The notes under the pieces are model-generated. The model ran no database searches, was not told the origin of the DNA, and saw nothing but the letters and a program-made list of their open reading frames with translations. Both the position numbers and the translations under genes were made by a program. 64,000 bases of DNA from Centroberyx gerrardi (taxonomy: Eukaryota; Chordata; Actinopteri; Beryciformes; Berycidae), in the NCBI RefSeq assembly GCF_048128805.1, contig NC_136004.1, forward strand, positions 16,740,185 to 16,804,184, written 5' to 3'. Numbering within the stretch: position 1 is the first letter of the stretch; each line of letters begins with the position of its first letter. This document shows, one piece after another, positions 12,401 to 24,955 of the stretch.

Positions 12401-15400
12401 GTTGGAAAGCAAATTAATTTTATGCCTCACTTTATCCATTGCAGAAAATAACGAATACTGTTCTCTTTCCCATTTTGTTCTCCTGTCCTAGGTGGAGCTT
12501 AACACGGCCTCTCTGCCACCCCAGCAGCCACTGCCCATCATAGGAGAGAAGCTTCACCAGGTCTTCCACAGTGTGCTAGAAAACTTGGTAAAAGTCATGG
12601 ATGGGTACTGCCTTTCAGAGCCCTACTTCAGCAGCAAGGTACATCACAGGCCTTCCTCCACTGCAGATTCTTGAATTGGCACTCTTTGTCAATTATATGA
12701 GCATGTTTGGGTTTGTATGTTCGTCTCTGCAGGTGAAACAGTGGGTGGCTATCCTGATGAAGACGCTGAGGGACCCCTCCCTGCCGCTGTTGGAGCTCCA
12801 GGAGATCATGACCAGTGTGGCAAGTCGCATTCCCCCCGGTGTGGAGAAGGCCATCCGTAAAGTCATGGCCCAGTATGCGAGCAACATCACCTCTGTCCTC
12901 TGCCAGTTCCCTAGCCAGAGGGTGAGTGCTGCACAGTGATGGTTGGAATTGGCTGCAATGCTCTGGGGGAGGGGCCTGGTTTGATATCAGTGTACCTAAA
13001 TGTCAATAACCACTCTTGCCAGCATAGAAACCACTGGAAACACTGAATACATATTGCATTATGTGATGGCCAGGAGGACTGAATTACATTAATTCATGAA
13101 GTTTCTTTATGCTCTGGATTCATCACACCTGATTTTGGTGTATCTGTGCGCATGCCAGGAGTTTAGTGTCTTCCTCTGCTTGTTTTTTTTCCCCCAGGGC
13201 TTAACAATGCACTATACATAATGATATTTTTCTCCTCCTTCATTTCAGATTGCCAATGTTCTAGACAGCCATGCAGCCACTCTACAGAGGAAGGCTGACC
13301 GAGAGGTGTTCTTCATGAACACTCAGAGTATTGTGCAGCTAGTGCAGAGGTTAGTATTTTTTTGTTTTTTGCAGCACCAGATTGTCCAGCAGTATTGCAT
13401 TGATTAACAGATGATTGAATGTGTCCCAGGTACCGCAGTGGAATCCGTGGCTATATGAAGTCTGTGGTTCTGGATCTGCTGAAGCGCTACCTGCAAATAG
13501 AGATGCAGTTTCAGCAAGGTGACAATACTATTTCAACTCCAATTGAAAAATCTCTTGATGAGGCATTTCCCAGACCTTGTGGTTTGTTGGGCAATAGTTT
13601 ATCTAATTTTGCTCATGTTCTCCCAAACAGCTCACTATGACAAGTGTGTTATCAATCTGAGGGAGCAGTACAAGCCCGACATGGCTCCTGTGCTGGACTA
13701 TATCTTCTCTCACGCCCAAGTCTCCAAGAAGAACATCCTAGTCACCATGCTCATAGTAAGGCTTCCACTGACCTCCACACTGACATGTTTACATAAACAT
13801 TTACATGAGGTCTCTGTGATAAACATCTTGATGCACAGTGGGGTGTCTTTGACTTTGTGTAGGACCAGCTTTGTGGGAGGGATCCCACCCTAGCAGACGA
13901 GCTGATGGCCATCCTGAATGAGCTCACACAGCTCAGCAAGATGGAGAACTCAAAGGTAGCCTTGAGAGCCAGACAGGTAAGACTTTCGACTGCTGCATCT
14001 CAGTTAGCCAAATGCTGTCCATTTGAACATCCTTTTTATCAAACTTATGCTGCTTTTTGAGCAGTCAGATTTGTTCCTGCTTGATAGTCTCAATATAATG
14101 TTTGAATGTTTCATAGGTCTTGATAGCCTCCCATTTACCGTCCTACGAACTGAGGCACAACCAGGTGGAGTCCATCTTCCTGTCAGCCATTGACATGTAT
14201 GGCCACCAATTTTGCCCAGAGAACCTGAAGGTAAGCCTTGTTTGCAGAGGTTTCATATTAAGAATCATTTTATACAGCTTGATGATCAAATGAATAATAT
14301 TTGTTTTAATTTCCTATAGAAACTCATCCTCTCTGAGACTTCCATTTTTGATGTCTTGCCTAATTTCTTCTATCACGCCAATCAAGTTGTGTGCATGGCC
14401 GCCTTGGAGGTAAGGAGAGTGAAGATAAAACTGAGAAGTGAATTTGTGTCTATCTGTTTATCTACTAATAACTACTTGTTCCGTCTTCCCTTTCAGGTGT
14501 ATGTGCGCAGAGGCTACATTGCCTATGAGCTAAATAGCCTCCAGCATCACCAGTTGCAGGATGGGACATGTGCTGTAGACTTCCAATTTATGTTACCATC
14601 CTCCCACCCTAACAGGTATCAAGTTGCCCTCACTGAACGGCACTGGAAAGATTCTTTGGCCACAGATGAATGTGTCGCCAATTTGTTCTCAAACACCATT
14701 TGACTCCCCACACATCTCTTTGAATTTATTATTATTACTACTTCCATTTACTTCCATTTTATTTCCCCATTTCTTTCTCTCTTCACCAGAGTCATTTATT
14801 CCCCATAATCAGACTCATAATCCTGCTCATCAGGGACTGTGATGTCCGCTCTCTGTTGAAACCTTTAACGGCTGTTTTTGGAAAAGTGTGCTTCACCTGA
14901 TCCAGTAGCGTTCCATTAAACCAATCATCATACAGATTTTACATGGAAAAATACTTCACTCTCTGTCTGTTACGCAGAAATCCAGGCCTTAAAACAATAA
15001 AAAGAATACTCTTAAATCTCCCTCGGCCCTCATCTGACTAGTTTATGACATTACCCTGATAAATCATAACCCAGATAGCTTCAGTATAGTAGCACAGGTA
15101 CAGAGCAGTCAATAATCGTGGCTGTAACTGCTTATGGCTAACTTTGAATGCAGAATGGAGATTAATGTGAATGTGCAGAGCATCTTATAAAGTGCTTTAA
15201 TCTAATCATAATGCCTAGAGGTAGAGGTTAAGGTTGATCATCCACTGCTAATATTCACCTGTGAATCATCTTATTTCAGAGGGAGCAGCCCTACTCTGAA
15301 CAGGTAGAGTAAAGCTCCTCCCAGCCAGCCAGACGACTGATCGTCTGTATGTCTCACAGCGATGCATGCTGAATGCACTGTGTTGCTTTTTCCTCCCTTT

Positions 15401-18400
15401 CTGTGAAACCAGAAACGTTTGCTTAAGGACTCCTCTAACAAGTCCTTCCTAATTCACTTTTTATTGAGCTTTTCTATGTAATTTTTTTTTTGCCTTTCTC
15501 AACTTTTAAAGCAATAAGGAGCTTTTGAGAGGCACATATCTTATTAATACCATGTTCCTCTTAAAAACCTTAAAGCCTGACATTTTGTTGATTGCTGCCA
15601 TCCGGGGAGCCTGTATTCTCCAGCATCAGATTTTGATCCGTGATTTGCAACTATCAATCAAACGCACAGTAACAATTGCTCATGATCTCTGTAACAACCA
15701 TTCATAATCCTATTCAATGGAATACATATACGTATCTCTACAGTCATAATTGGATGCGAGGTTGACAATACTTGTTTGCTTTGTTGTTAAATAAGTAAAA
15801 ACGGGCATCATGATGTAGCTTTTATTGCTCCCTGTACACATATTTGTACTGATGGCTGTTCAGTGTTTTTTGCTAAAGCAAACCTCTCTACAGCGATCAG
15901 TTACTGATCCTGTCCAGCTCTGACTGACCTGTCTGTGTGTGTTCTTCCTGACAGGGTTGCTGTCCCAGTGAGCGGCTCCGGCCAGTTTGAAATGCGGCGG
16001 CAGAGCAGTGAGCTCTTCCTGGAGGGGGCTTTGTCACCACCTTGCCAACGCATGGGTGCCATGGTGGCCTTCCAGTGTTTTGAGGACTTCAAAAGGTAAG
16101 TCACAGTTTAGTTCATGTTAGTTTTGGTATTTTTCCCCCCAGCGATATTTAACAACAACATGTAGAGAGTGAGAATTACAGTCATTGAATGCTGACTTTG
16201 TGTTCATGCTTGTTTCGCAGGAACTTTGATGAGGTTATCTCCAGCTTTGCAGATCCACTCCTAGAGAGCCCGCTGTTCTCGGAGGCCCGCTCCAGTCTGT
16301 ATGAGGAGGAGAACTGCAAGGTGACGGCTGTGGGTGTTTAAGGGTCACTGGCCTGTCCATAAGAAAGCCGTTTCTATTCCTGTGTTCTCTGTGATCACCA
16401 TGTCTCTTCTCTCCTCTACAGAACATGAGGGAAAACCCAATCCACATCATTAATGTGTCCATAAAATCAGCAGACACAGAAGATGATGATGCTTTGGTCA
16501 CAGCCTTCACTGCCTATGCCCAGTCCAAGGTCAGCCTCCTAACTGATCTAATTTTAGACTTGATATAGTCTTATGGATGTGCGGAATTGTTCATAACAGT
16601 GTATTTCAGCTTTCTGATTTTTTAAATGAAAATGGTATGTTTCCTTTACAGAAAGCACTCCTCTTTGAGTATGGCATCAGGCGGATCACGTTTTTGATTG
16701 CACAGAAGGTAATGCTTAGAGATAGTCTTTGCTGACTGAGCAAGTACACTGTTTTTATCAGGCCCACTATTGTTTTTCATTCATTTTCCGCCAAATTCAC
16801 ATAAACTGTATAGAAATACATAATACTATGAAGTACTGGATTATATGTTTCTTCATGCAACCTTTTATTTGATACCACTTTTTTGACTTCATGTGACTAG
16901 TACTCCTTTGATTTAAAGGCTACACATTCTGTTGAATTACCTCCTAAAATAAATTTGAAAACACATAATATCAATGTGGTACTGGGTATCGTGCTGAAAA
17001 ACAATAACTGAATCATTAATAAACAGTGTATTGTATAAATTGAGTGTGCGATATTCTATTTCCATAGACCTCCTTTGCATTTACAACTCATCCAATTTTC
17101 ATGATAGAGACTATTTAAAGTTCAAATTTCAAAATTGTTCCTGCTGTTATCAACCGCTGGGCAGTTAGGCTAAAGAACTTATAATATTCATGGCACAGTT
17201 ATAGATACTCTGCTCCTAACATAACCATATTGACCAAATCCTAGTGAAATCCTTGTATTACCAGCAAGCTGGAAGTAACACAAAATGTAGTGACTTTTTT
17301 TTAGATCCTGATACTATTACTGCCTTACCATAGATACACTAATTCTGTTCGATCAAGCTGTCAATAGATTTTTAAACTTTTGCTAGCTACCTACTTGTTA
17401 TTGTTTGTTGTTTACTCAACACTTTTACTATTTCATTTCAACAGAGAGAATTTCCGAAGTTCTTCACTTTCAGAGCTAGAGACGGGGTAAGATTTTTTCT
17501 CAGATATTGAAGAAGATAATGATAGTTGATTGCATTGATAGTCTCATTGCAGTTAGGTAATGAGCTTGATGAATGATGCTACTGTCTACTAGAGAGGAGA
17601 TGATGACCCTCTGGCTCTATACCTCTCCTCAGTTCCAGGAGGACCGTATTTACCGTAACCTGGAGCCGGCTTTGGCCTTTCAGCTGGAGCTCAACCGCAT
17701 GAGGAACTTTGACCTGACAGCTGTTCCCTGTGCCAACCACAAGATGCACCTGTATCTGGGTGCTGCTCGTGTCCAGGAGGGTGCTGAAGTTACCGACTAC
17801 CGCTTCTTCATCCGAGCTATCATCCGCCACTCAGATCTCATCACAAAGGTGAGAGCCACAGCTTACTACTTGTTAAAATAATCTAGGTATCATTTTTACT
17901 TGTTTTGTTTTTTAGATGGATTGTTTTTGTTAAGTGCAAGGCTTATTCATGGCTTGATAGAAGTACACCTGATTAACCTCTCTTTATACACAACCAGGAA
18001 GCTTCCTTTGAGTACCTGAAAAATGAGGGAGAGCGTCTTCTGCTGGAGGCCATGGATGAGCTGGAGGTGGCTTTCAGTAACACCAATGTCCGGACAGACT
18101 GCAACCACATCTTCCTCAACTTCGTCCCCACTGTCATCATGGACCCTTCCAAAGTCAGTGTCCTACCACATAATGTCTGCTGCCATGGCATTGTGTTTGT
18201 TGGAGTCACATACAGTTATTAGAATGTACATCAAATTGATTACTTTTTCATCAAAATATTGTGGTGTTTCTCTATGATGTTTGTACATAGACATTTTGTC
18301 AATTTTGCACCTCAGCAGTCTTTGGGGGCAATTTATTTCCCCCTTAAAGATTTCACTATGTTTTATATAGTTCATTAGATATTTACATATTTGGTTCTAA

Positions 18401-21400
18401 TGCTTTGTTACGGATTTGAATTTCTATTCACTATACTATGCACTATACCATACTATATAAACCACCTTATTAACTTGGAGATTATATGTTTCAAGAGTAT
18501 CCCTCCATTAAGGCTTTCCACCATGCTTATTTTTCAATACTGTTTTAGAAATGATTGCATACATTTTTTGAAATATATCACCTTAATTTAAATGTGAAGT
18601 GTCTCTTTAACACCCTTGTCCTCTCCTTGGGGCCGTCAGATAGAGGAGTCTGTCCGCTCCATGGTGATGCGTTATGGCAGCCGTCTGTGGAAGCTGCGGG
18701 TGCTGCAGGCTGAGCTGAAGATCAACATCCGTCTGACAACCACAGGGAATGCCATTCCTATCCGTCTTTTCCTCACTAATGAGTCTGGCTATTATTTGGA
18801 CATCAGCCTGTATAAGGAGGTCACCGACCCAATTTCTGGACAGGTGTGGACAGTGGACAGTGGTACTTCAAGCATTTTGTGAAATAGTGGACCAATATAT
18901 TTAAAATGTTGCAGGGTATTTATTCTATAGCTTTATTTTGTTGCTGCACTTTTAAGTATGTAAACAGAGAGTAAGATTTCCATATATTTTTCATGGAAAC
19001 GTGAATTACTAAACTGACCTCATCATCTTTCCCTGTTCAGATCATGTTCCAGTCGTACGGGGACAAGCAGGGTCTCCTGCATGGCATGCTGATCAACACT
19101 CCGTACGTGACCAAAGACCTGCTGCAGGCCAAGCGTTTCCAGGCCCAGACTCTGGGAACTACATATGTCTACGACTTCCCTGAGATGTTCAGACAGGTAC
19201 TGCTGAGTCACTGAACTGTTTACTTTGTTTGATGCTCCTGAGGCATCTGACCAACATTTAAATTCTTCCTGCAGGCACTGTTCAAGCTGTGGGGTCCGGG
19301 GGACAAATGTCCTAAAGATGTGCTGATGTGCACCGAGCTGGTTCTGGACCCGCAAGGTCGACTGACGCAGATGAACCGCCTGCCTGGAGACAATGATGTA
19401 GGATGTTAATAGAAGACTCACAGTAAATAATATCACACTGTCAATTCATGCTCTCTCACTGTGATGATACTGACACCACCAAGTGCTGTAACGTCTTTTA
19501 TAACTACTCTTCACCAGGTGGGAATGGTCGCCTTCAAGATGAAGATGAAGACTCCAGAGTACCCAGAGGGTCGGGACATCATCGTCATCTGTAACGACAT
19601 CACCCACATGATCGGCTCGTTCGGGCCTCAAGAGGACGAGCTGTTCCTCAGGGCGTCTGAGCTGGCTCGGACCGAGGGCATCCCCCGCATTTACATTGCA
19701 GCCAACAGTGGAGCACGCATCGGCCTGGCTGAAGAGATCAGACACATGTTCCAGGTGGCCTGGATCGACCCCACTGACCCCTACAAGGTGACCTCAGGGG
19801 GTTTTCTCCTCCAATCCGTATTATGCGCTGGTGTTAGTTTAGAAAAAGAGATGACCAAAAGAAGCCATATGTGAGGTAATTGCTCGTTTCAAATTGATTC
19901 TGATGAGTTATTTCCATCTCTATCTGTAGGGTTTCAAGTACCTTTACCTGACACCACAGGACTACACCTGTATCAGCTCCACCAATGCTGTGCACTGTCA
20001 CCATGTAGAGGAGGGTGGAGAGTCCAGGTACAAGAAATCAATTGATTATTCTAACTCATAGAAATGTTCTTGACAACCTTGTGTATTTGTTCCTGTGGGA
20101 AAATAAAGATTTGTTCTTTGTCTGTCTTTGTCACTGTGCCTATCCATTCCAGGTACATCATCACGGACATCATCGGAAAGGATGAAGGTCTTGGGGTCGA
20201 GAACTTGCGTGGTTCTGGCACCATTGCTGGAGAATCCTCTCAGGCCTATGGGGAGATTATTACCATCAGTATGGTAAGGCATCATCAACCCTTGCCTCCC
20301 TCAGCAGTAAGAAACCATTGCTCCATAGTTTCTCTGGGCCTCTGTTATATCTGAGTCACTTTATGCTCTTGCAGGTGACATGCCGCGCCATTGGAATTGG
20401 AGCCTATCTGGTCCGTCTGGGGCAGCGAGTTATCCAGGTGGAGAACTCTCACATCATCCTGACTGGAGCCGGTGCTCTCAACAAGGTTTGCGGGTTTAAC
20501 GCACCTCACTGTTAAGACTTCAGTATTTCAGATAAAATATTTAGTGCATTTCATGGTCAATTCGAAAAATCCACTGGACAATGACCTTGATGATTAAAGT
20601 CCCTGTGTCTGTGCAGGTTCTGGGGAGGGAGGTCTACACATCCAACAACCAGCTGGGAGGAATCCAGATCATGCACAATAATGGAGTCACACACACCACT
20701 GTGCCAGATGACTTTGAGGGTGTCTTCACCATCCTCCAGTGGCTCTCCTATATGCCAAAGGTTCAGTTGAATGTGTGGCATCTAATTCTATGCACAGTAA
20801 CTGTACCACCCCTGGAGATCTCTAGCTTAAGCTGTACTTCTCTCATTACAGAACAAGCAGTCCCCTGTGCCTGTGATGGCAACTAAGGATCCAGTAGACA
20901 GAGAGATAGAATTCACCCCCACAAAAGCTCCATATGACCCGCGCTGGATGCTGGCTGGGAGGCCGCACCCCAGTGAGTGGCTTGGCATGACTATTCTATT
21001 TCAGCTGACCAACCAGGTTTATTTCCTTGTACTGAATGTTCTGGATTTGTGTCATTAGCTGTGAAAGGGGCCTGGCAGAGTGGATTCTTTGACCATGGCT
21101 CGTTCATGGAGGTCATGGAGTCTTGGGCTCAGACAGTGGTAGTGGGCAGAGCCCGGTAAGTCCATTTACACACTTGCAGAATATTACATATCTATGTTTA
21201 TTGATTAATAAATTCCATCATTTTTTAATTGCTTCATAACAAGCTGCTAGCTAATTTATGGGTGAATACAGATTAGGAGGAATTCCCCTTGGTGTTATTG
21301 CCGTGGAAACGCGCACTGTGGAGCTCACTGTCCCAGCAGATCCAGCCAACTTGAACTCAGAAGCTAAAGTGAGTGAATTTCACCTCACTGCAAGTTTGTT

Positions 21401-23282
21401 TGAGGTCACAGTTTATAAAATTGATTTGCAAGTGTCAGGCAAACGGGCTGTGGACTCTAATAAGAAAAGTAATACACCCCTGACTCTTTTTGTGTGTTTG
21501 TCTCAGCTCCTGCAGCAGGCCGGCCAGGTGTGGTTCCCAGACTCGGCCTTCAAAACAGCCCAGGCTATTTGTGACTTCAACCGCGAACGTCTGCCACTCA
21601 TGGTGTTTGCCAACTGGAGGGGCTTCTCTGGGGGAATGAAAGGTATAGGATGAATGCTACTGAAAAAGATGCAGGGAAACTGCATGTTTGCATTACTTGC
21701 AAGCCTGTCTAATGTATTTAAATAATTTTTCTCTCTCCCAGATATGTATGACCAAATACTGAAGTTTGGGGCCTTTATTGTGGATGGGCTCCGTGAGTTC
21801 CGCCAGCCAGTGCTGGTGTACATCCCGCCCTATGCTGAACTGAGAGGCGGGTCCTGGGTGGTGATTGACCCCACCATCAACCCCCTGTGTATGGAGCTCT
21901 ATGCTGACAGGGAGAGCAGGTACGTTAAGCAGTCAGGATCTTTAATACTTAGTCAAAGAAAATCCCAAGTTAGAGAGGTGTGTGAATAACCAGCCTCTCT
22001 CTTTCTGTCTCTCTCCCTGTTCCTGTTGTGCTCTCTCTGTCCAGAGGGGGTGTGCTGGAGGCAGAGGGTACCGTGGAGATCAAATTCAGGAGGAAGGACC
22101 TGTTGAAGACCATGAGAAGGCTAGATTCAGTTTATGCTAGTCTGGCTGAGCAGCTAGGTAAAGCCTCTTTCCCTGTTGAGCTCTCACTACCATCCTTGTT
22201 TATTGTATACATCAGTATCATTGTAATACTGTTGGAATCTTCATAACCTTATTGGAGAGTCTTAGAATAACTCATACCTCTTCTGTTTTGGCCAGGTACC
22301 CCAGAGCTGCCTGACAAACGGCGCAAGGAGCTGGAGACCAAGCTGAGAGCTAGAGAGGAGTTCCTGTTGCCCATCTACCACCAGGTGGCAGTGCAGTTTG
22401 TAGATCTGCATGACACTCCTGGCAGGATGCAGGAGAAGGGGGTCATCACTGTGAGTATACTCCACATGAACTCTCTACTTATGACTGGCATTATGTATGT
22501 CTCTTTACATGCAGGTGTCCAAAAGAAAATGAACAAAGTTGTATTGGGAGGAGATGTATGCGGTCATGTACATGTTGTACTGTGCCCTCTAATACTCTGT
22601 TTGACAGGATATTTTGGAGTGGAAGAACGTGCGGAGCTTCTTCTACTGGCGTCTGCGTCGCCTCCTGTTGGAGCAGGTGGTGAAGTGTGAGATTCTGAAG
22701 GCCAACAAGGACCTCGGTGATGGACACATGCAGTCCATGCTGCGGCGCTGGTTCGTGGAAACAGAGGGAACTGTCAAGGTGTGTGAGTAGAGAGACTGAA
22801 ATAATCAGCTAGAGGCACCGTTTGCATCGATGCCTGTAAAGCAGGGCCACCCAAAGTAGGGTTCACAGGCCAAATTTGGCCAATATTTATTTTGGCATTC
22901 CAAAATAAATAGTTGGTATATTTTGCTACAATTAAATTATACTTTTTTTTTTAAACCCTTGATTATGACAACACCATGACGACATAATACCTAAAATGCT
23001 AATGCCTACTTCTTGCATGTCTAAATAATCAATGTCCAGTTGCAGTTTTTGGCCCGTGGACCGCCACTCATGTTACGTTTAGGCGCTTCAATGTCAAAAT
23101 CTTTGGAGATCAGGGGTTTAAAGGCTCTTATGTCTGTTTTTCCAGGCCTACCTTTGGGACAACAATCAAGCTGTAGTTGAATGGCTTGAAAAGCATTTAT
23201 CCAAGGAGGATGGCACTCAATCAGCCATTCGCGAGAACATCAAGTACCTGAAAAGAGATTACACTTTGAAACATATCCGCAG

Positions 23283-23319
<37 letters not shown>

Positions 23320-23635
23320 TCAACTGCTGACAGTCTGTATTTTCATCTGAATAAACTGTACATATTTTGATAATTACAATTTTATGGGTTCACACTAACA
23401 AGAGCCGATTTCACGGAACTGTCTCAATATGTTCACCACTGACAATATATTTTTATCATGGCATGTTAATAGGCGAGCTAATGTTATTATTTTCCGTTTG
23501 TGTCCCAGCCTGGTGCAGGCCAACCCTGAAGTAGCCATGGACTGCATCATCCACATGAGCCAGAACATCACTCCATCTCAGAGGGCCAAGATCTCCCATC
23601 TGCTTGCAACTATGGACAGCACCAGCACCAGTTAA
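3393..23635 (+). CDS. acacb: Acetyl-CoA carboxylase 2 (beta), complete, 52 coding exons
   Basis: This is a multidomain biotin enzyme that carboxylates acetyl-CoA to malonyl-CoA, the inhibitor of CPT1 and of mitochondrial fatty acid uptake. The joined exons give 7,284 nt, or 2,427 residues; human ACC2 is about 2,458. The order is hydrophobic N-terminus, AMPK site, biotin carboxylase, biotinyl domain, central region, carboxyltransferase. It is the beta isoform and not ACC1 because residues 2-18 form a Leu/Trp-rich membrane anchor, which in ACC2 targets the outer mitochondrial membrane, and because foxn4 and myo1h follow. The start at 3393 gives that anchor directly. Its context (T at -3) is weak, and an out-of-frame ATG at 3383 precedes it. 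All introns are GT-AG except one GC-AG intron (11281-11783). Every exon phase closes, and no frameshift or missing catalytic motif was found. Exons are listed under the module entries. Confidence 0.97.
3950..7194 (+). other. acacb: acacb intron 1 (3.2 kb), no conserved exon found
   Basis: The donor GTAAGG at 3950 and the acceptor CTCCAG ending at 7194 join in phase 2 and rebuild the AMPK motif, so no further coding exon is needed. The intron holds an exon-like start at about 4560-4619 (an ATG in good context, then CAG|GTAAGA), which could be an alternative first exon. The rest is AT-rich DNA in which I see nothing definite. Confidence 0.7.
7195..11044 (+). other. acacb: acacb biotin carboxylase module, coding exons 2-15
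   Basis: This half-reaction uses ATP and bicarbonate to carboxylate biotin. Exons: 7195-7327, 7476-7614, 7811-7920, 8063-8144, 8251-8349, 8549-8658, 8783-8893, 9012-9221, 9330-9500, 9628-9789, 9892-10055, 10457-10607, 10735-10838, 10963-11044. Seen in the translation are [16 protein letters not shown] at the start of the N-terminal fold, the ATP-grasp glycine loop [13 protein letters not shown] (about residues 422-434), and the metal and catalytic segment [16 protein letters not shown] (about 546-561). The [13 protein letters not shown] segment marks the end of the catalytic core. The donor after 7614 (GTCATT) is weak, but it is the only one that keeps frame. Confidence 0.95.
10140..10290. 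repeat. Interspersed AATGCAATA-rich sequence in an acacb intron
   Basis: The core TAATGCAATA or close variants recurs about five times (near 10152, 10184, 10208, 10252 and 10274) with AT-rich spacers. The spacing is irregular, so this looks like a decayed transposon subterminal region rather than a tandem array. No terminal repeats or target duplication could be fixed. Confidence 0.35.
11135..12177 (+). other. acacb: acacb biotin carboxyl carrier (biotinyl) domain, coding exons 16-18
   Basis: Exons: 11135-11280, 11784-11934, 12043-12177. The biotin attachment motif reads EVMKMVMTL, with the acceptor Lys at residue 897 by my count; human ACC2 has it at about 929. The junction of exons 17 and 18 falls just before VMKM. 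The Met-Lys-Met context that biotin protein ligase recognises is intact. The intron after 11280 begins with GC rather than GT (AG|GCAAGA). The reading frame and the [12 protein letters not shown] continuation support that splice. Confidence 0.95.
12492..18153 (+). other. acacb: acacb central region, coding exons 19-34
   Basis: This non-catalytic central domain positions the two active sites in the dimer and its polymers. Exons: 12492-12638, 12733-12921, 13249-13349, 13430-13518, 13631-13755, 13863-13976, 14117-14230, 14320-14409, 14497-14615, 15955-16095, 16221-16320, 16422-16529, 16652-16708, 17445-17486, 17633-17848, 17998-18153. Conserved strings include [40 protein letters not shown] and [20 protein letters not shown]. 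The exon at 15955-16095 is the most diverged part against my memory of the mammalian protein. The shortest exon is 42 nt (17445-17486). The introns at 14616-15954 and 16709-17444 are long for this gene and show no further exon. Confidence 0.93.
18640..23635 (+). other. acacb: acacb carboxyltransferase module, coding exons 35-52
   Basis: This part transfers the carboxyl group from biotin to acetyl-CoA. Exons: 18640-18843, 19041-19196, 19275-19397, 19518-19787, 19930-20027, 20153-20273, 20375-20485, 20617-20760, 20852-20972, 21059-21155, 21272-21368, 21507-21642, 21742-21919, 22045-22157, 22296-22450, 22608-22778, 23146-23282, 23509-23635. Seen are [42 protein letters not shown]-type crotonase-fold segments (quoted in part), [16 protein letters not shown] and [16 protein letters not shown]. 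The protein ends ...MDSTSTS with TAA at 23633-23635. The last intron starts with a dinucleotide repeat directly after the donor. Confidence 0.96.
23283..23317. repeat. (AC)n microsatellite at an acacb donor site
   Basis: The donor after base 23282 reads GTACAC and runs straight into about 16 AC units, so donor positions +3 onwards belong to the repeat. Confidence 0.9.
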
Positions 23636-24955
23636 GCTTTGGTGCGAAATGATTTTATACTATGTAAGGCGATGTAATGTTCTGTTGTTGTATAGTAGGT
23701 AACCGTTCACATTTGTAGCTGTAGAGGCACATGGGTGCAAACTATAATTGTAAACGGGTGAAAAAAATAGAGCTAAAGCCAAAAAACCTTGTCTAATGCT
23801 CAGGATTATAGTCAGGGGTTTTCTTTGTGACAATGCACACACAAAAAATGACTGTACACTGTACACTCCACCACATGCGGTGCTCTGTCTGTTGTTCACT
23901 TTGCTCCATTGGGTAGTCTCTCTCCATGGACATCATAATATGTGTTAATCATGACAGACATGACAAGAGAGTCTATCTATAACACTAGAGAGTCATACAG
24001 TCATTTCAACTGCTTGGTCTAACCGGTCCAGCAACCTGTTTTTCTTGTCCACACTGTATCATTGTAATGCACATTTCACTTGGCTGCATTGTCCTAAAGA
24101 CACTCAAAGTGTGGTGTTATATTTGCCTTATCAGTGCTCTATCCAAACTATTAATGCTGGAGTTATATGATGACAAATGTCATGAAGGGGAAGACTTCAT
24201 GTTCAGGTGCTGGTTGTCATGTTTAGTTAAAGGTATGTCACAGAGAATTTGTGTTCACCTTTGAATGTAGCCTACATAAAGACAAACATGAACAACTGAT
24301 CAATTCTTTGATCATTCTGCAAATTAAACGAAAAGAAAATGAACTCATATCTCTATATTTCTGAGTTGGTAAAATAGTTAAACTATTAGTTTAAATTTTC
24401 TGTTTTCATTTCTGCATTAAAGAAAAAAAAAAGATTTATCAGTATTGTGTTGTTGAAGTGCAATTTAAAAATCAGGTGAAGATTTTTCTATTTACCAGTA
24501 TTTGTCAAGAGTGCTGTTATTTTTTCATTTCACAGTTGACAATGGACTCAGTAGTCCATCTTTTTCAGTGTCACTTAATTTAAGTCTGTTTATTATTGTT
24601 TATGTTTATTTCTGTCTTTTAATGTGTGTTTATCCGATGTTATAAATGCTAGGAGACACTTTCATGCCATGTATTTGAACATTTCTTTCATTTTTGTTGA
24701 TAGTATTTCTAATATAGCAGTTATTATTAAAACTCAGGTTTTACAATAGGTAAACATTGATCAAGGCTATTTGTGAAAGCTGAGAATGTAACCAAGTGAT
24801 CCTTCAAGTGATGGATTGTTTTGCCTTACGTATGATCAAAATACCAGAAATGTGTTGCCATGACATTAATTTTGAATGTATGTAAAACCTCTCCTGTGTA
24901 CTGTACAATACTGTTGTTACTATTGTTAATAAATGTGATTCATTTATTTTTGGCA
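23636..24955 (+). other. acacb: acacb 3' UTR with poly(A) signal
   Basis: No coding exon is visible after the acacb stop. The DNA is AT-rich, with a canonical AATAAA at 24928-24933 followed by a T/G-rich stretch, so cleavage near 24950 is likely. An earlier A-run near 24420 lacks a better signal. The end coordinate is inferred. Confidence 0.55.
24928..24933 (+). terminator. acacb: Candidate acacb polyadenylation signal AATAAA
   Basis: A canonical hexamer followed within 30 bases by a T/G-rich element. It is the best signal between the acacb stop and foxn4. Confidence 0.5.

Noticed and set aside
14616-15954. Possible extra acacb exon in the 1.3-kb intron
   Set aside because: Exons at 14615 and 15955 join in phase (NR), as in relatives; no splice-flanked frame is seen.
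19023-19436. 137-codon minus-strand open frame
   Set aside because: It lies antisense to two acacb carboxyltransferase exons with perfect phase and motifs.
22830-23095. Degenerate hAT-like element (GGCCACCC..TTTGGCC, GGCCCGTGG)
   Set aside because: The ends are too decayed to pair and no target duplication was found.
3393-23635. Acetyl-CoA carboxylase 1 (acaca) instead of acacb
   Set aside because: The Leu/Trp-rich N-terminal anchor, the long Ser/Pro linker before the AMPK site and the neighbours foxn4 and myo1h all point to acacb.
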